From Klebsormidium nitens (Eukaryota; Streptophyta; Klebsormidiophyceae; Klebsormidiales; Klebsormidiaceae), in the NCBI GenBank assembly GCA_000708835.1, contig DF236974.1, forward strand, positions 298,626 through 362,625: a stretch of 64,000 bases of DNA, written 5' to 3'. Position 1 is the first letter of the stretch, and every line of letters begins with the position of its first letter. Of the stretch, positions 38,501 through 49,139 are shown piece by piece. A model generated the notes under the pieces. The model had not been told where the DNA came from and ran no database searches. It was given only the letters and a program-made list of their open reading frames with translations. A program made the translations under genes and the position numbers.

Positions 38501-40719
38501 ATCCTGAATGTCATCAGACTTCATGCCTTGAAGGAAAGCGTTCGAATTTACTTCAATTAGAACCACATGCAAGTTTTGTTTTGATTTATCTGCAGTGAGT
38601 ATTGAACCATCGGAACAAATTGGATGCGGTTGCGTTACAGAGATCGTTACAGAGAGTGCTTTAAGATCCGATCCCACCTGAGGAACAAGCATGACCCCCA
38701 CGGTGATGCCAGCGATGATGTCATCGCGCAGGTGCTTGCGCACGTCATAAGAGGCCAGCCAAGAGAAGCAGGGGAAGAGGTTGAAAAGGATCCGCTTCAG
38801 GTGCCAGTGCCACGGGTAGTTGCCTCCGTCGGGACTGCCAAAGCTCTGTGCAATCTGGTTTAGTGCAAGGTCCTTGTACCTGCAGGAAGCATAGAAGTCT
38901 ATAGGCAACCGGACAGATTCTACTGATAGTAGCTTGTTTTTACCGTGTGGCCTTAGAGTTGGACGGGTACAGGAGCCGGCCATTGGAGACTAGCAGGAAG
39001 AAGGAAGCAGGCTTAAGTTCAAAGTACTGTTTGCGCTTGAGTGGCCCTCACCAGTCGCTGGAGTCGAAAGGCAGTAGGTGCTGAATACTGAACAGAACAG
39101 TGAGTCCTGAAGGAGCGGTGCTGCAACTTTACCGATCAAACATGCGTTCAAGCTGAGTGCATTACCAAGAATGGAGAAGGTGACAAGGGCCCTTTGTGGT
39201 GCGCATACTCAGGGTAAAATACGTAGATGCTGCTCTTTCTGATCAAATCCCTCACTTCCTGGAGAACTGCCAGTGAACACCCTGAAAAGTATAGAAGTGA
39301 ACACCCTGGAAAGTATAGAACCTTACCCCCCGATATGCTCACTGCGTTCTGACAAAAACATTGAGAAAGCCCGCTCCTCAGTTGTTGATAAGTGGGCAAG
39401 CAGCTCAGATTTCTCACTAGATGGTAACAAGCTGGCGACATATGTCTTGTGAAGGCTGGATTCATCTTAACCCACTCCATGGCCCCCAACACATATGGTC
39501 ATGGTGCTATGGGAACGAGGTTTGGCTGAGAGCGGGACATTCGAAGACAGGATCGACCCCACAGGGTATCTTTGTCTAACTGCAAGAGGGCAGGCCAGTG
39601 ACGATGTCTGTGTGTTGAGTGTATGTAGGTCAGGCTGCTTTATTGTTTTAGTGTAGAAATTGCATGATATGCCACCTTACAGCAGGCTTTGCGTGCATTG
39701 AGGTTGGGCTGTCATGTCTGTGAGCGTGGAAAGCGGCACAATTTGGCGCAGATCAGAAACAATCTTCCACCTCACTTAAAAAGGCGGCTGTAAAATGAAA
39801 TTGAGCAGTGATCCTGATTCACAACCAGTTCAACCTGAGCTGGTCTCTTCAAAGACATGGATGTGGTGTGAGTCGATGTGCGGAAACCACCTTGCGTTAC
39901 GTTTCCAGGAACCTTTTTGTGAGCAGACACTAAAGTGATGCTTTAGCTTGCTGCAAAAGCAATAGAAATCCTGAGACTGTCAATATATAGGCCCACTCTC
40001 AGAGGATCCAACTTATGAACAAACCACCACTACAATCTTTGAGGCCTTGTTGAAAAGAAAAGCTTCAGGGATTGTGCTTTGAACCCGATGGCAAAAGATA
40101 TTGAAAGAACTCTATGGATTGTTATCCTGGCTCCCGTCGATATCCACTTCAAGGTGCAGCCTTTGAAAAACAATTTTCCTTATGAGCTTAAGAAGAGTGT
40201 ATTGAATACAAGACCTCTCTTTGATTACCAGCCAGGCAGTCTTTGATCAAACCCCCTAGCAATTACTCACCTTGATGCATTGGAGGAGATGTTCCTGATC
40301 AAGGGCTGCCTCTCTTCGATCTTGTCAACACCGGGAAGCACCGCCAGCACATCCACCTCCCCGACGGTGGTGCGCAATGGAAGCCTTCCAAGGCGGCTCT
40401 CATTAGTCACCCCCTCCCCACACAAGCATGAGCTGAGACCTCGCTGCAGGCGCTCTGCGCTGATTGGTGACCCCACCTCAGAAGTAGAAAGATCACCTGC
40501 GCCCTCAGAGCTGAACAAGCCGCAGTAAGGGGGCCTTCCACCAGGGCTGATCTCAGTGATCCCGATTCCCATCTCAATATCCCCCTCAAGAGGAACTGGT
40601 TCGGGATGTTGCAGAGGCTCCCTGGATTGTGGTGCATTTACAGGAGCTTCCTGAGTTACTGACAGCTCAATAGAGGGATCGGGAACTGTTCCAGGCGAGG
40701 CCTCTGGACGTTGCGCCAT
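32504..40719 (-). CDS. SULTR4-like sulfate/proton cotransporter with STAS domain
   Basis: SLC26/SulP sulfate transporter; wording is closest to plant SULTR4 proteins, which export sulfate from the vacuole. Fourteen exons in one frame: 40719-40271, 38879-38678, 38206-37958, 37642-37523, 37059-36909, 36456-36359, 35949-35764, 35486-35391, 35066-34984, 34766-34580, 34277-34166, 33749-33526, 33227-33042, 32665-32504; about 834 residues. Exon 1 is a 150-residue hydrophilic, Pro/Glu-rich N-terminus, longer than in land plants. The membrane core carries AMSYAKLAGLSPVYGLYTG, GSSRQLAVGPVAIVSQLV, RFVSHSVISGFTSGAA, KYFLGYSIT, ELFGLGVANLVGSVFSAYPA and TGSFSRSAVSNE. The STAS domain (from about residue 645) has VTYVDSTAIYALRDL and NANKRVMVSLARGG. 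All exons look intact. The first intron (1.4 kb) is the largest. Vacuolar location is inferred from subfamily only. Confidence 0.92.
37121..37150. repeat. 12-bp tandem repeat in sulfate transporter intron
   Basis: About two and a half copies of ACGAAGGAACAA in the intron between transporter exons 4 and 5. Simple slippage repeat. Confidence 0.7.
39273..39320. repeat. 24-bp tandem duplication in sulfate transporter first intron
   Basis: The unit beginning GTGAACACCCTG occurs twice (39273-39296, 39297-39320) with one mismatch, inside the first intron of the sulfate transporter. Confidence 0.75.
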
Positions 40720-41942
40720 CGCCTAGCTCAGTTGTTCACGCTGAACTTTAGAAAGTAAAGCGGGGCACCTAACGAGCGGCTCGCAAGTTGTCCGCCGAGA
40801 GCTCGTCAATGTGGGTGGTGCTTCAATTTGAAAACACTTTGCCCTGCCCCTATCATAATCCATCAATCTCAAGTGGCTCTGATTCTACGAATAGGTATCC
40901 CAGATGATAAACCCACAAGGACTGAAAACACCTGCATTAGCCTTACAAGGAGCCTGAAGGCTAAGCAGCAGTGAGGCGCATTCCACGCGTGAATGTCCCT
41001 ACAATTATGATTATACCCGTGCACACTTAGGTACTTGCAGCTAAGCTCGCACCTACGGTACCACTTTTGACGGTTGTACTCGATCAGTCTGCGTGCACTG
41101 TGCAGGCTGAAACACTCACTGTTGCACTGTGCAGAGTCCAGACGTACAGTTCCGGAACTTCTAAGTTAGTCACATGGCCTCACTTGGCGAGTTCCGACGA
41201 TGAGCTGGGGTCACATGGCCGGAAGCTCACATGTGAGTACCGAATCCCAAGTCGACCAATCAGAGCCGCGAACCGCTTTGGGTACCAGCCGCGTAGGTAC
41301 CTACCGCGTGTCTGATCACGCAGCAAACTAGAAACGGCAGATGGAAACAATTTCCGTGTTCGTCTACCCTTGAATTTCGACTGGACGTCGATATTGGCTT
41401 GCTTCCTCTTAGGAACACGACTCAGAGTCAAATGCGTTAGTCGGGGGGGCACCAACTGATCGTTGGCATAAAATGAACGGCTGAGATTCGCCGCAAATAG
41501 TGCCTGCCAGAGCGGACGGTTTTGGCGCGCTAAAGGTCAGAGTACCGGCACTTTGACGTTACTTAGGAAGCTTGTACCGTAGAGGACTTCGCACACGGCA
41601 CCCCCTAGGCGAGACGGGCAGCGAGTCCGGAAACCAGGGGAAGTTTTACTCCGGCCGGGCGACCACATGATATAACTGCTCATAAAACCGCTCGGAAACG
41701 ACCCACGTTGCATGCTTTAAAAACGAAAATAGTAAAAACTACGTGGTATTGCTGAATAGCAGGCGGCAGTCGACCAGTCTAGGGAATACTGTGATCAAGG
41801 CCAGACTGGTTCCGAAAAAGTGAGGTATAAATTCCCACAAAACTTGAATTGGATCTTCATACTTCGAGCCTCTTCTCTAAACTTCAGATCCGAGTGGTAG
41901 CCGGCAACGGCAACCCGAGCCAATGCAATGCACCAGGGACCA
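40720..41942. other. Intergenic region upstream of the sulfate transporter
   Basis: About 1.2 kb. It must hold the transporter promoter. A palindrome-like GTAGGTACCTACC sits near 41294. No gene was recognised. Confidence 0.4.
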
Positions 41943-42517
41943 TGCCATCTCAGCAGAGGGTTCCCCCAGCTCTCAACCTAGGGTTTGATGACCAGAAGAG
42001 TTTGCAGACGGGTCGATACATTGTTGATCCTGCCCTGAGTCTGTTCAGCGAAACGCCTGTAGCTAGCAAGTGCGTGTTATGCAAGCAGCCCCTCCTAATC
42101 AAAAGCGCGCAAGACCCGACACACAAAATCACTTTTCGCAAGTTTCACCAGTCCCTTCTTGGATTTGCCATCTCGTCAGCTGTTAAATGCAAACAGCGCG
42201 CGCAGCCCTTGTGTCTTTCTTGCGTACAACGATGGGTTGGCATTGTTCATCTGACTGAGACGTCAGTTACAGTTCAGGAAGAGCAGGCCACCAGTGAGAC
42301 GTGGTTCAAGCGTGAGTCGCAGAGCACTCCCTGGAAGCAGGTCAAAGAGCTTACAAGCGGTTACATAGAGTACTTGGCGGTGCAGGATCATAGTGAGCAG
42401 GCAGTCAGTTACAGGCAAGGTAGCCAAATCAGCAGCCGAGAGCGCGCTCAACAGGGGAAAAACTGCTGGAGCGGACGTCAAGCGCAAGTTGCATGTAAGT
42501 CCTTGAAAGTGCAGTGA
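41943..42517 (+). CDS. Possible small CxxC-zinc protein, function unknown
   Basis: Open frame of about 190 residues from ATG 41943. Two Cys pairs, CVLCKQPLL and CLSCVQRW, about 55 residues apart, could bind one zinc ion. The rest is polar and Gln/Ser-rich. A good splice donor (GTAAGT at 42495) lies in its last codons, so the true gene may continue in another exon, but joining it to the transposase exon at 43015 gives a stop, so they are not one gene. It lies outside the terminal repeat of the KDZ element. No homologue recognised. Confidence 0.35.
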
Positions 42518-42647
42518 GGTTCTGGTTTGGCTTTGACCCCTCTGAAACCTAACGCGCCCTGATGATGATGCTCTCAGTTTTGGATGGCACCCTGGACACC
42601 ACCACCTCTTGTTTTTTCTTTGTTCAGGTTTTATTGGAATGAAAATT

Positions 42648-42765
42648 CCATGATTGAAAGTGAGGTGCCCAAGGTGCCAAGGTGCCACGCTGCAATATAT
42701 TGTGCAGTGCATTTGTGTAGTATATATACTTTACAAGTATAAATAAAAAGGTGCCAGGGGTGTCA
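42648..42765 (+). repeat. Left terminal inverted repeat of the KDZ element
   Basis: Starts at or near CCATGATTGAAAG and contains three nearby GGTGCC words, TGTGCAGTGCA, a TATATATAC patch and TACAAGTATAAAT. The same word order is found in reverse complement at the right end. Confidence 0.65.
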
Positions 42766-44750
42766 AGACCCCATCACCTAACCACTGTACAAAAGAGCAA
42801 GCTAAATTGTCAATTGTCCTCCCAAATGCACAAGGATTTCACTGCAATTGACTGATTCAAGAGCTTTTTACACTGTTTTTGTGGCCAGCAAGTACAGTAT
42901 GATCAAAAACTTGCAATGATTGTGCCCTTTGGTCAGAACCTTCTGCGGCTATCTGACTTGTTAGCTTAAGCTTTAATTACAGTGGCTCACTTCAAATCCA
43001 TTTGCCCATCGCAGGAGGACCCTTCCACATCAGGCGCCGAGTCTTCAGACAGCAAGGAGCGCTGCCATGCCAATGGTGCGGCAGTTTCTTCTCTCACGTC
43101 TCAGGCGACGAAGTTCCTCGCGGGCATTCAGAACGGGACGTGCTCGATCTATGAGCTGGGGGGCGGTTCGGAACGAAGAGACGAGGGTTCCCCTCGCCTG
43201 GTCTTCCTCATGACCGTCTGGAACCACAACGATGGCAGGCCAAAGCCGCTTGGACGACCGAACAAAGCCAAAGCCTTGCTCGAAACGGTCCACTGGGACA
43301 CCCTAGGGAAGGCCAGCTGCACCTGCGACCGCGGGCGCCTGGGTTCGGACACTCCATGCGTCCACAAGTTGGCGCTCGCGGCTTTGGGGTCGCGCCAGCA
43401 AGCCAGCCACGTTGCGCTCCAGAAGGGCAGGCGGGTGATCGAGGTTCTATGCAGCAGAGGGGCTGAGCGGGTCTTTGGCGTCTACTGGAATGCAGCTTCC
43501 CCTTCGCCCAAGCGGACGATGGTGCACAAGCATGAGGGCGCGCAAGAGGAGTGGTACTGCCAGGGCAAGCAGTCGGGTTGTAGCACGTCGGGAGATTGCG
43601 ACCACATTTGCGCTGTCAAAGACGCTCTCCGTCCAGGCAGAAGCATCGAGCGAGTGAGCGGTTGCTTGTTCTCTGAGGATCGACTGGCAAGGGCACGTGC
43701 CTGGCTGCTCGAAACGGACAGGAAGGAGGAGAGAAAAGGGGCGCCGGAGTCGAAAGAGGGAGGCTCGGCAGAAGTGTCGTCCGACCTGTCTTCGGTCAAA
43801 CGGTACCTGATGGAACTTTGCGTGGGCCAGCCTCATAAGGCAGGCTGCAAAGGGGCCTCGTGCTTCTGCAAGCAGCACCAGCAGCTCTTCGGAGGGGCAG
43901 ATTTCGAGCGGGGGACTTGCGAGAACGGGTGCTGCCAAGTCGCGACTGACGCGCGCGAGGCCGGGGGGAAGAGAGGAAGACATGAGCCGGGAGGTCGTTG
44001 CTCAGAACGGGTGCCAAAGCGGTCGAAAACGTTCTGGGCAGCTCAGCCAGAGCGGGAAGGTGGGCAGTTGACGGGAACGGGGGCGCTGCAAGCTGAAAAG
44101 GAAGAGGTTGTGCCTGCGCACGCTGCGCCGCAGGCGTTGGGTGGAGGGGACGGAAGGGACGCAATGAACGGCGTAACCAGAGTGTGCGCAAGCTGCGTAT
44201 GCCCGGCTTCGGCTTGCCCCCATGTTGCCGGGAGTCCGCTCTGGGCTCCGGTACTGCCTTTGGACGCGAAAGGTGTGCAGCTCGAGCTCCCAAAGCTGGT
44301 TCGGCCGACTGACAGCTTCGAGGTGCACGATCCGCTGGTGACGTTGCTGCGGCGGCCAGTGAGAGTGAGCGAGCTCGTGCAGAGGGACTTCGAGGAGCTG
44401 AGCGCCGCGGGGTGCTTGTCTGCACCTTGCCCAAAGCCCGGGCTGGCTCCCTGTGGCACCGTGTGGCAAGCGTTGCTGCAGAGTGCATGCGTGCATTCAC
44501 TGCGCTGGTCGCAAGAGGTACGTGATGCAAACTTCTGCCAGATCAAAGTGAAAGGTATTCGTTCTTTTTTGCAGCTTTGAGAATATGCAAGCGCGTTGAA
44601 AAGATGCGAATTCATTGTGACCGATCGGGGAGCTTTGAGAAAGTCTCAATCGAGGTCGGACATGGCCGTTCAGGGCTTGTGAAAATAGTCTCGATTCTGG
44701 TCGGACATCTTGGACGTGCCAGTTCCGAAGTTTGAAACACTTTGCACACT

Positions 44751-44945
44751 GCTGACGTCATCAAAGCTGGGCGCCCAGAAAGTCTGCCGAAAGCTGATGT
44801 CTAGGTTCTTCAATGACCTGAAGTGCCTTTTCATCGGTCTAGGTTTTCGGAATCATATGCGTATAAAGAGTTGGGAGAACCTAGACGAGGAGGTTGCTGA
44901 CGTCATCAGAAGCAGGCGACCAGAAAGCCTTTCAAAAGCTTGGAC
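44751..44945. repeat. Repeat cluster in KDZ transposase intron 1
   Basis: Two copies (from 44751 and 44896) of a unit beginning GCTGACGTCATCA and continuing to CCAGAAAGnCT. They are the reverse complement of the 70-bp tandem unit in intron 3 of the same gene. Between them, at 44838-44885, lies one copy of the 48-bp inverted-repeat module (TCTAGGTTTTC ... GAGAACCTAGA) that opens each 152-bp unit of intron 2. Confidence 0.8.
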
Positions 44946-46016
44946 AACTTGCTCGAAGTTCGAAAAACTTTGCACGACACTTTGACTCAAACGATACCAA
45001 ACGTTTTTGCAAATTCATGGACTTCGATTTGTGTTTTTAAGCGCGTGCACATTCTTGTAGGTCAAGGTTCGGGTCTATTGCTGCGGATGCCCGTTGAAGC
45101 ACACCGTCCACTTCAACGGAGAAGCGCTTGGCCTGTACGCGTGGAGCAGGGCCATCATCGTCACGCAAGAGTCCTGCCAGCTCCTGCTCCGTTCGATTCA
45201 AGGGACGGGATCAGCGTTCAGCGCTCTGATCGGCGCACAGAAGGCGGTCCGGGGGCTCTTCTCGCCGGGTGCCGCTCCTCTCCTCAGCGAGGAATCATGG
45301 AGAAAGGTCTGCTTGGCCTTCTTCCGGCTGTGTGGGCGAAGCATCCTCGAGTGCTGCAGCCTTTGCGGGCCTCACCCAGACGTTCTGCTCTGCGACGGTA
45401 TCGCCGGGCTAGCGTGCGCGGATGGTAGCAGATCGAAAGGGGGGCTCGCAGGGACGGCGGCAAGCGAACTCCGGCCATTCACAGCTCCGAGCCGGAACGG
45501 ATTCGGAGAGACCGTCGTGAAGCACATGGAAGCCGGTGTGAACTTCAGCGCGACTGCGCTAGAGGGGCGGGGACTCAAGAGGCGCCTGATCCACCAGCCG
45601 GAGCTGCGGGCGATGTTGGCGCGCTACAGCCAGCATCATCCAAAGGACCCAGAACTGGGGTCGCAGCTGAGCGAGAGTGAATTCCACGAGCTGCTGGTAG
45701 GTGGATTGAATCATGCTTGTGACCAGAAACCCTTCGTAAGGTCTGCTTAAATCGGTTGAAATCAAACGAGATTGATCGGACATGTCTTGAAAAATGTTCA
45801 GACCTTCCAATTTCGGAATGAGCGTTGCGCACGCTATCAGATGCCATCCTGCCACATATAGGCGCAATGACTTGTTCCAATGCTTAGCTGAGGTTCTTCC
45901 AATGGGGCTTGAATGGTTGACGTCGACTTTACAGCGATTGAGCGTTGCGCACACTGCTAGATGCTAGTCTGCTCCGTATCAGAGGTCTGTCTTTGACCAA
46001 AATACCTTTTGATCCG

Positions 46017-46522
46017 TCTAGGTTTTTGGAATGATATGCGTATAAAGAGTTGGGAGAACCTAGACGGCTTTTGGAGTCTTTAGGAACGTGCCAGCAGGGC
46101 CCAGTTGCCACTGTCCGTCGGTTCTGCAAAGAACGCAACAAGGTCTTCGAGTGGGGCTTTGGAATCGGTCTAGCTTTTCGGAATGATATGCGTATAAAGA
46201 GTTGGGAGAACCTAGACGGCTTTTGGAGTCTCTAGGAACGTGCCAGCAGGGCCCAGTTGCCACTGTCCGTCGGTTCTGCAAAGATCGCAACAAGGTCTTC
46301 AAGTGGGGCTTTGAGATCGGTCTAGGTTTTCGGAATGATATGCGTACAAAAAGTTGGGAGAACCTAGACGGCTTTTGCGAGTCTCTAGGGACGTGCCAGC
46401 AGGGCCCAGTTGCCACTGTCCGTCGGTTCTGCAAAGAGCGCAACAAGGTCTTCCAGTGGGGCTTTGGAATCGGTCTAGGTTTTTGGAATGATATCCGTAT
46501 AAACAGTTGGGAGAACCTAGAC
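46017..46522. repeat. 152-bp tandem array (about 3.3 copies) in KDZ transposase intron 2
   Basis: Unit starts recognised by GGAATGATAT at 46029, 46180, 46332 and 46485, spacing 151-153. Each unit opens with a 48-bp inverted-repeat module (TCTAGGTTTTC ... GAGAACCTAGA) and continues with a less structured part containing GTGCCAGCAGGGCCCAGTTG. The array fills most of the intron 45697-46578. Confidence 0.9.
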
Positions 46523-47916
46523 GAGGGCGCTTGACGTCCGCTTCGTTAGAGGTTTTTGACTTCTTTACTTCTACCTAGGTTGCGCTGGATCGTGATGACG
46601 TGGAGCTCGTCTCGGAGTTTGTCGCCAACCCTGACGATGCGGATGCCGAGCCCGTCTTGCTTCACTGGAGAAGGCGCCTTTTGCAGGAGCAGATCGGGCA
46701 GATCCGATCGAAGAACCGAGCTGCACGGCTGCTATTGAAGGGGATCAGGGGGGAGACCCTTGCTGCGCCTGGCGCCAACCCCGGTCGAGTGCGTTCGCCA
46801 CGAAAATGGTGGGCAGAACTGCTCTACGCTCTGGGGACCCCCCAGTCCGTCGCAGACGACAGTAACCTGATCCAGCATGGAGCGGCATTGGCTGTTGTCC
46901 GGAAGATACTCCTGGGAGGCTCAGCAGATGAGCGGGGAAAGGCCGTGCTGGCTGAGCATGCGCCCATGCTTCGTAGGTTGCTAGATAGCTACGACGGAGT
47001 GTTTCCGGCATTCTTTTTGCCCACGCTCCACCACTTGTACCGGCTGACGCTGTTTGGACGCGGGGCAGTTGGGCTGGGGGTTGGTCGAGCCGGGTGGGCG
47101 CTGTCTGCTATCGAGGGGTTGGATGCCTGCGTTTGGCTGCTGCAGTTGCGACGGGACGTCCCAGGGTCTTGGAACGAGGAGCGAGAGGAGAGCTACAACT
47201 TCTGGAGAGGGAGAGCGAATCGGCTGCTTCCCGGCGTTGAGGCTCTGCGCCCACCAAAACCCCCCGAGTATGCCCTTAACCAAGCCGAGCGCGAGCTGCT
47301 GCACGATCGGCTGGGGTTCTCCGGGGACGGACGGCTCCTCGAAGCGCTCCCCAACGACCACCCTTACTGCCGAGAGCAGAACGTGCTCGGCTGCTATCCC
47401 CTCCCCGGTTGGGAGCAGAAACGGCCCATGCCTCAGTACAAGCCGTTTGAAGATGAGCTTGGTCGGGCAGTCGAGAGCAGCGAGGAGCACCGCTGTAAGA
47501 GCAGTCTCACGGTCGGGGAGTTTGATGCCAAGGTTGCGGCTGCCAAGAGTGAAAAGGCGGGCAAGCGGCTGCAGCGGCATACAAAAGGGGGTTTCGTGTT
47601 CTGTTGCCCGCACAGGGTGATTTACAGCTTTCATGCCATGCTCGGGGGGAGTCTCCTCGTGATCCCTTTGCGGTGTTGTACACCCGCCTCCATCGGCACA
47701 ACCTCCCTTCCTTCCTGTTCTACGACAACGCCTGCAAGCTGCGCGCGTACAGTATGCGGCGTGAGCCTGGGTTTTTTGCAGACATGCGAGCCCTCGTTGA
47801 CCGGTGAGCGTATACACCGCAAACACGTCCATGCTTTGCGAACTGGTCGTTATTTTAGGACAAGATAATCAACATTTCCAGGTAGATTCGGTGTCATTCT
47901 GCCAGCTGCTGTCCGT

Positions 47917-48110
47917 GTCCAAGCTGTCCAAGCTTTTTGCCAGACTTTCTGTGAGCCCGATTGTGATGACGTCAGCAATCGTCCCTTGTCCAAGCTGTCC
48001 AAGCTTTTGCCAGACTTTCTGGGAGCCCGGTTGTGATGACGTCAGCAACCGTCCCTTGTCCAAGCTGTCCAAGCTTTTGCCACACTTTTTGGGAGCCCCA
48101 AGCTGTCCAA
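47917..48110. repeat. 70-bp tandem array (about 2.8 copies) in KDZ transposase intron 3
   Basis: Units begin GTCCAAGCTGTCCAAGC at 47917, 47988 and 48058 and contain TGATGACGTCAGCAA, a perfect 8-base TGACGTCA palindrome. The array fills intron 47804-48124. The same unit appears inverted in intron 1. Confidence 0.9.
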
Positions 48111-48510
48111 TATTGCGCGTACAGGTTCCACTTCCAGAAGACTGGCGCGGAAGCTCACAAGTGCGGCCCTCAGTATAACCCTGACTACTACGACGCTGTG
48201 CGCTGGGTTAACAGTTCAGCGGTGGAGAGCGTCAACTCCTTCTTGATCAAGTTCAAGGTGCTAGGTTGGTTTAGTGGTCTCCAGGCGTTCATGATCATCC
48301 TAGCTAACGTAGTGAGCGGGCGCAACGCAGAATTGACACGTGTTGATGACCAGAAGATTAAGATCGCCTGCAGGATTCATTTATGGTCGCCGGCAGTTCG
48401 CGCAGCTCTCTTGTACAGGTGACAGACTATGTGTTGATGAATAGCTAATGAGCTTCCCGCAAGCGTGTGGGGAGCTATCGTTCATGAGGGGGTGAAGGAA
48501 AAGGAGTTAG

Positions 48511-48626
48511 GACACATACTGGCACCTCTTTCATATACTTGATAATGATATATAAGAGCATGATTGCACTGCACACTCTCAAATCTCTGGCACTACGGAC
48601 ACTTGGCACTTCTTTTCAAGTCATGG
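48511..48626 (-). repeat. Right terminal inverted repeat of the KDZ element
   Basis: Reverse complement reads CCATGACTTGAAAAG, then GTGCCAAGTG, TGTGCAGTGCA, TTATATATC, CAAGTATATGAAAG and GGTGCCAG, in the same order as the left end. It begins about 90 bases after the transposase stop and ends about 70 bases before the next gene. Confidence 0.65.
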
Positions 48627-48697
48627 TGCATCTAGTGATTCGTCAGGAGACCTTCAAGTATCTTCTTTTCATAGGGTAGACAGTAAAGCACGTTGCT

Positions 48698-48985
48698 ATG
48701 GCTGAGTCAATCTTAGACACGAGAGAACCTGCTTCCAACCATCACCGGCGGTTGTATGAAGCAAGCTATCGGCACTCGAATCTGAATAAATATAGAGATT
48801 GGTCTCGTAAGCACTATAGCAAAGCTAAAGTGGAGATATGTTTACGAAAAGCTTATATTCGATATTCCGAAGGCAAGAGGCTTCGACCTTCCACCATGGC
48901 AAAGCTTGTAGTTGCCAAGTATCTGCAAGAAGGCAACTTGCATTCGAGGCCAATGAACGAGATCTGTCAGTGGACTTGTCAATGA
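48698..48985 (+). CDS. Small basic protein at the edge of the primase/recombinase cluster
   Basis: 95-residue frame from ATG 48698. It is rich in Lys, Arg and Tyr with a helical basic core (WSRKHYSKAKVEICLRKAYI) and the motif RLRPSTMAKL, which resembles HASTISKL in the zinc-finger frame at the other end of the cluster. It could be a small DNA-binding protein. It is intronless and lies 70 bases outside the KDZ repeat, in the AT-richer DNA of the cluster. No family recognised. Confidence 0.4.
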   Translation: MAESILDTREPASNHHRRLYEASYRHSNLNKYRDWSRKHYSKAKVEICLRKAYIRYSEGKRLRPSTMAKLVVAKYLQEGNLHSRPMNEICQWTCQ

Positions 48986-49139
48986 TGTGCTTCTCCATTG
49001 CATGTTCCATCGAACCGGCCGTTGCTTTTCACGCGTTTGCATGGAGGGCGATTTCTGTCAAGATCAAGATTTCAACGCGTCCGGATTCTGAGAATTATTT
49101 TCCTTAGTACTCATCATAGGGGCCCTGCCCAGCCCTAGA

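Larger units (their letters stand above)
43015..48422 (+). pseudogene. KDZ transposase with SWIM zinc fingers, four exons, one frameshift
   Basis: Transposase of the KDZ superfamily. Exons: about 43015-44517 (upstream part of the N-terminus not resolved; an in-frame ATG occurs only later), 45061-45696, 46579-47803, 48125-48422, all joined in phase. Exon 1 has a SWIM-type finger (CTCDRG...CVHKLAL), a second Cys/His cluster (WYCQGKQSGC...CDHICAV) and a Cys-rich stretch near 43850-43940. The KDZ core is in exons 3-4: VIYSFHAML, ESPRDPFAVLYTRLHRHNLP, FLFYDNACKLRAYSMRREP, DRFHFQKTG..AHKCG, and VNSSAVESVNSFLIKFK. Between FHAML and ESPRDPF the frame jumps by one base at a run of six G (47644-47649); one missing G explains it. 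Everything after is intact, so the loss is recent or the run was misread in assembly. Typical for the family, the last motif ends about 50 residues before the stop. Confidence 0.78.
42648..48626 (+). mobile_element. KDZ (Kyakuja-Dileera-Zisupton)-type DNA transposon, about 6 kb
   Basis: Defined by imperfect terminal inverted repeats at 42648-42765 and 48511-48626 that flank one gene, the SWIM-zinc/KDZ transposase. The right end, read on minus, matches the left end in CCATGA.TTGAAA, in several GTGCC words, in TGTGCAGTGCA, in a TATATAT patch, in CAAGTATA and in GGTGCCAG. The transposase frame has one frameshift, so this copy is probably not autonomous now. Its interior is GC-rich and its three introns carry repeats. 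A target-site duplication could not be fixed because the exact ends are uncertain. Confidence 0.68.

Noticed and set aside
37121-39320. Small tandem duplications in sulfate transporter introns as functional elements
   Set aside because: Only two to three short copies, no relation to splice sites; simple slippage explains them.
41943-43100. Joining the CxxC frame at 41943 to the transposase exon at 43015 by the GTAAGT donor at 42495
   Set aside because: The splice would create a stop codon at the junction, and the terminal repeat of the KDZ element separates the two.
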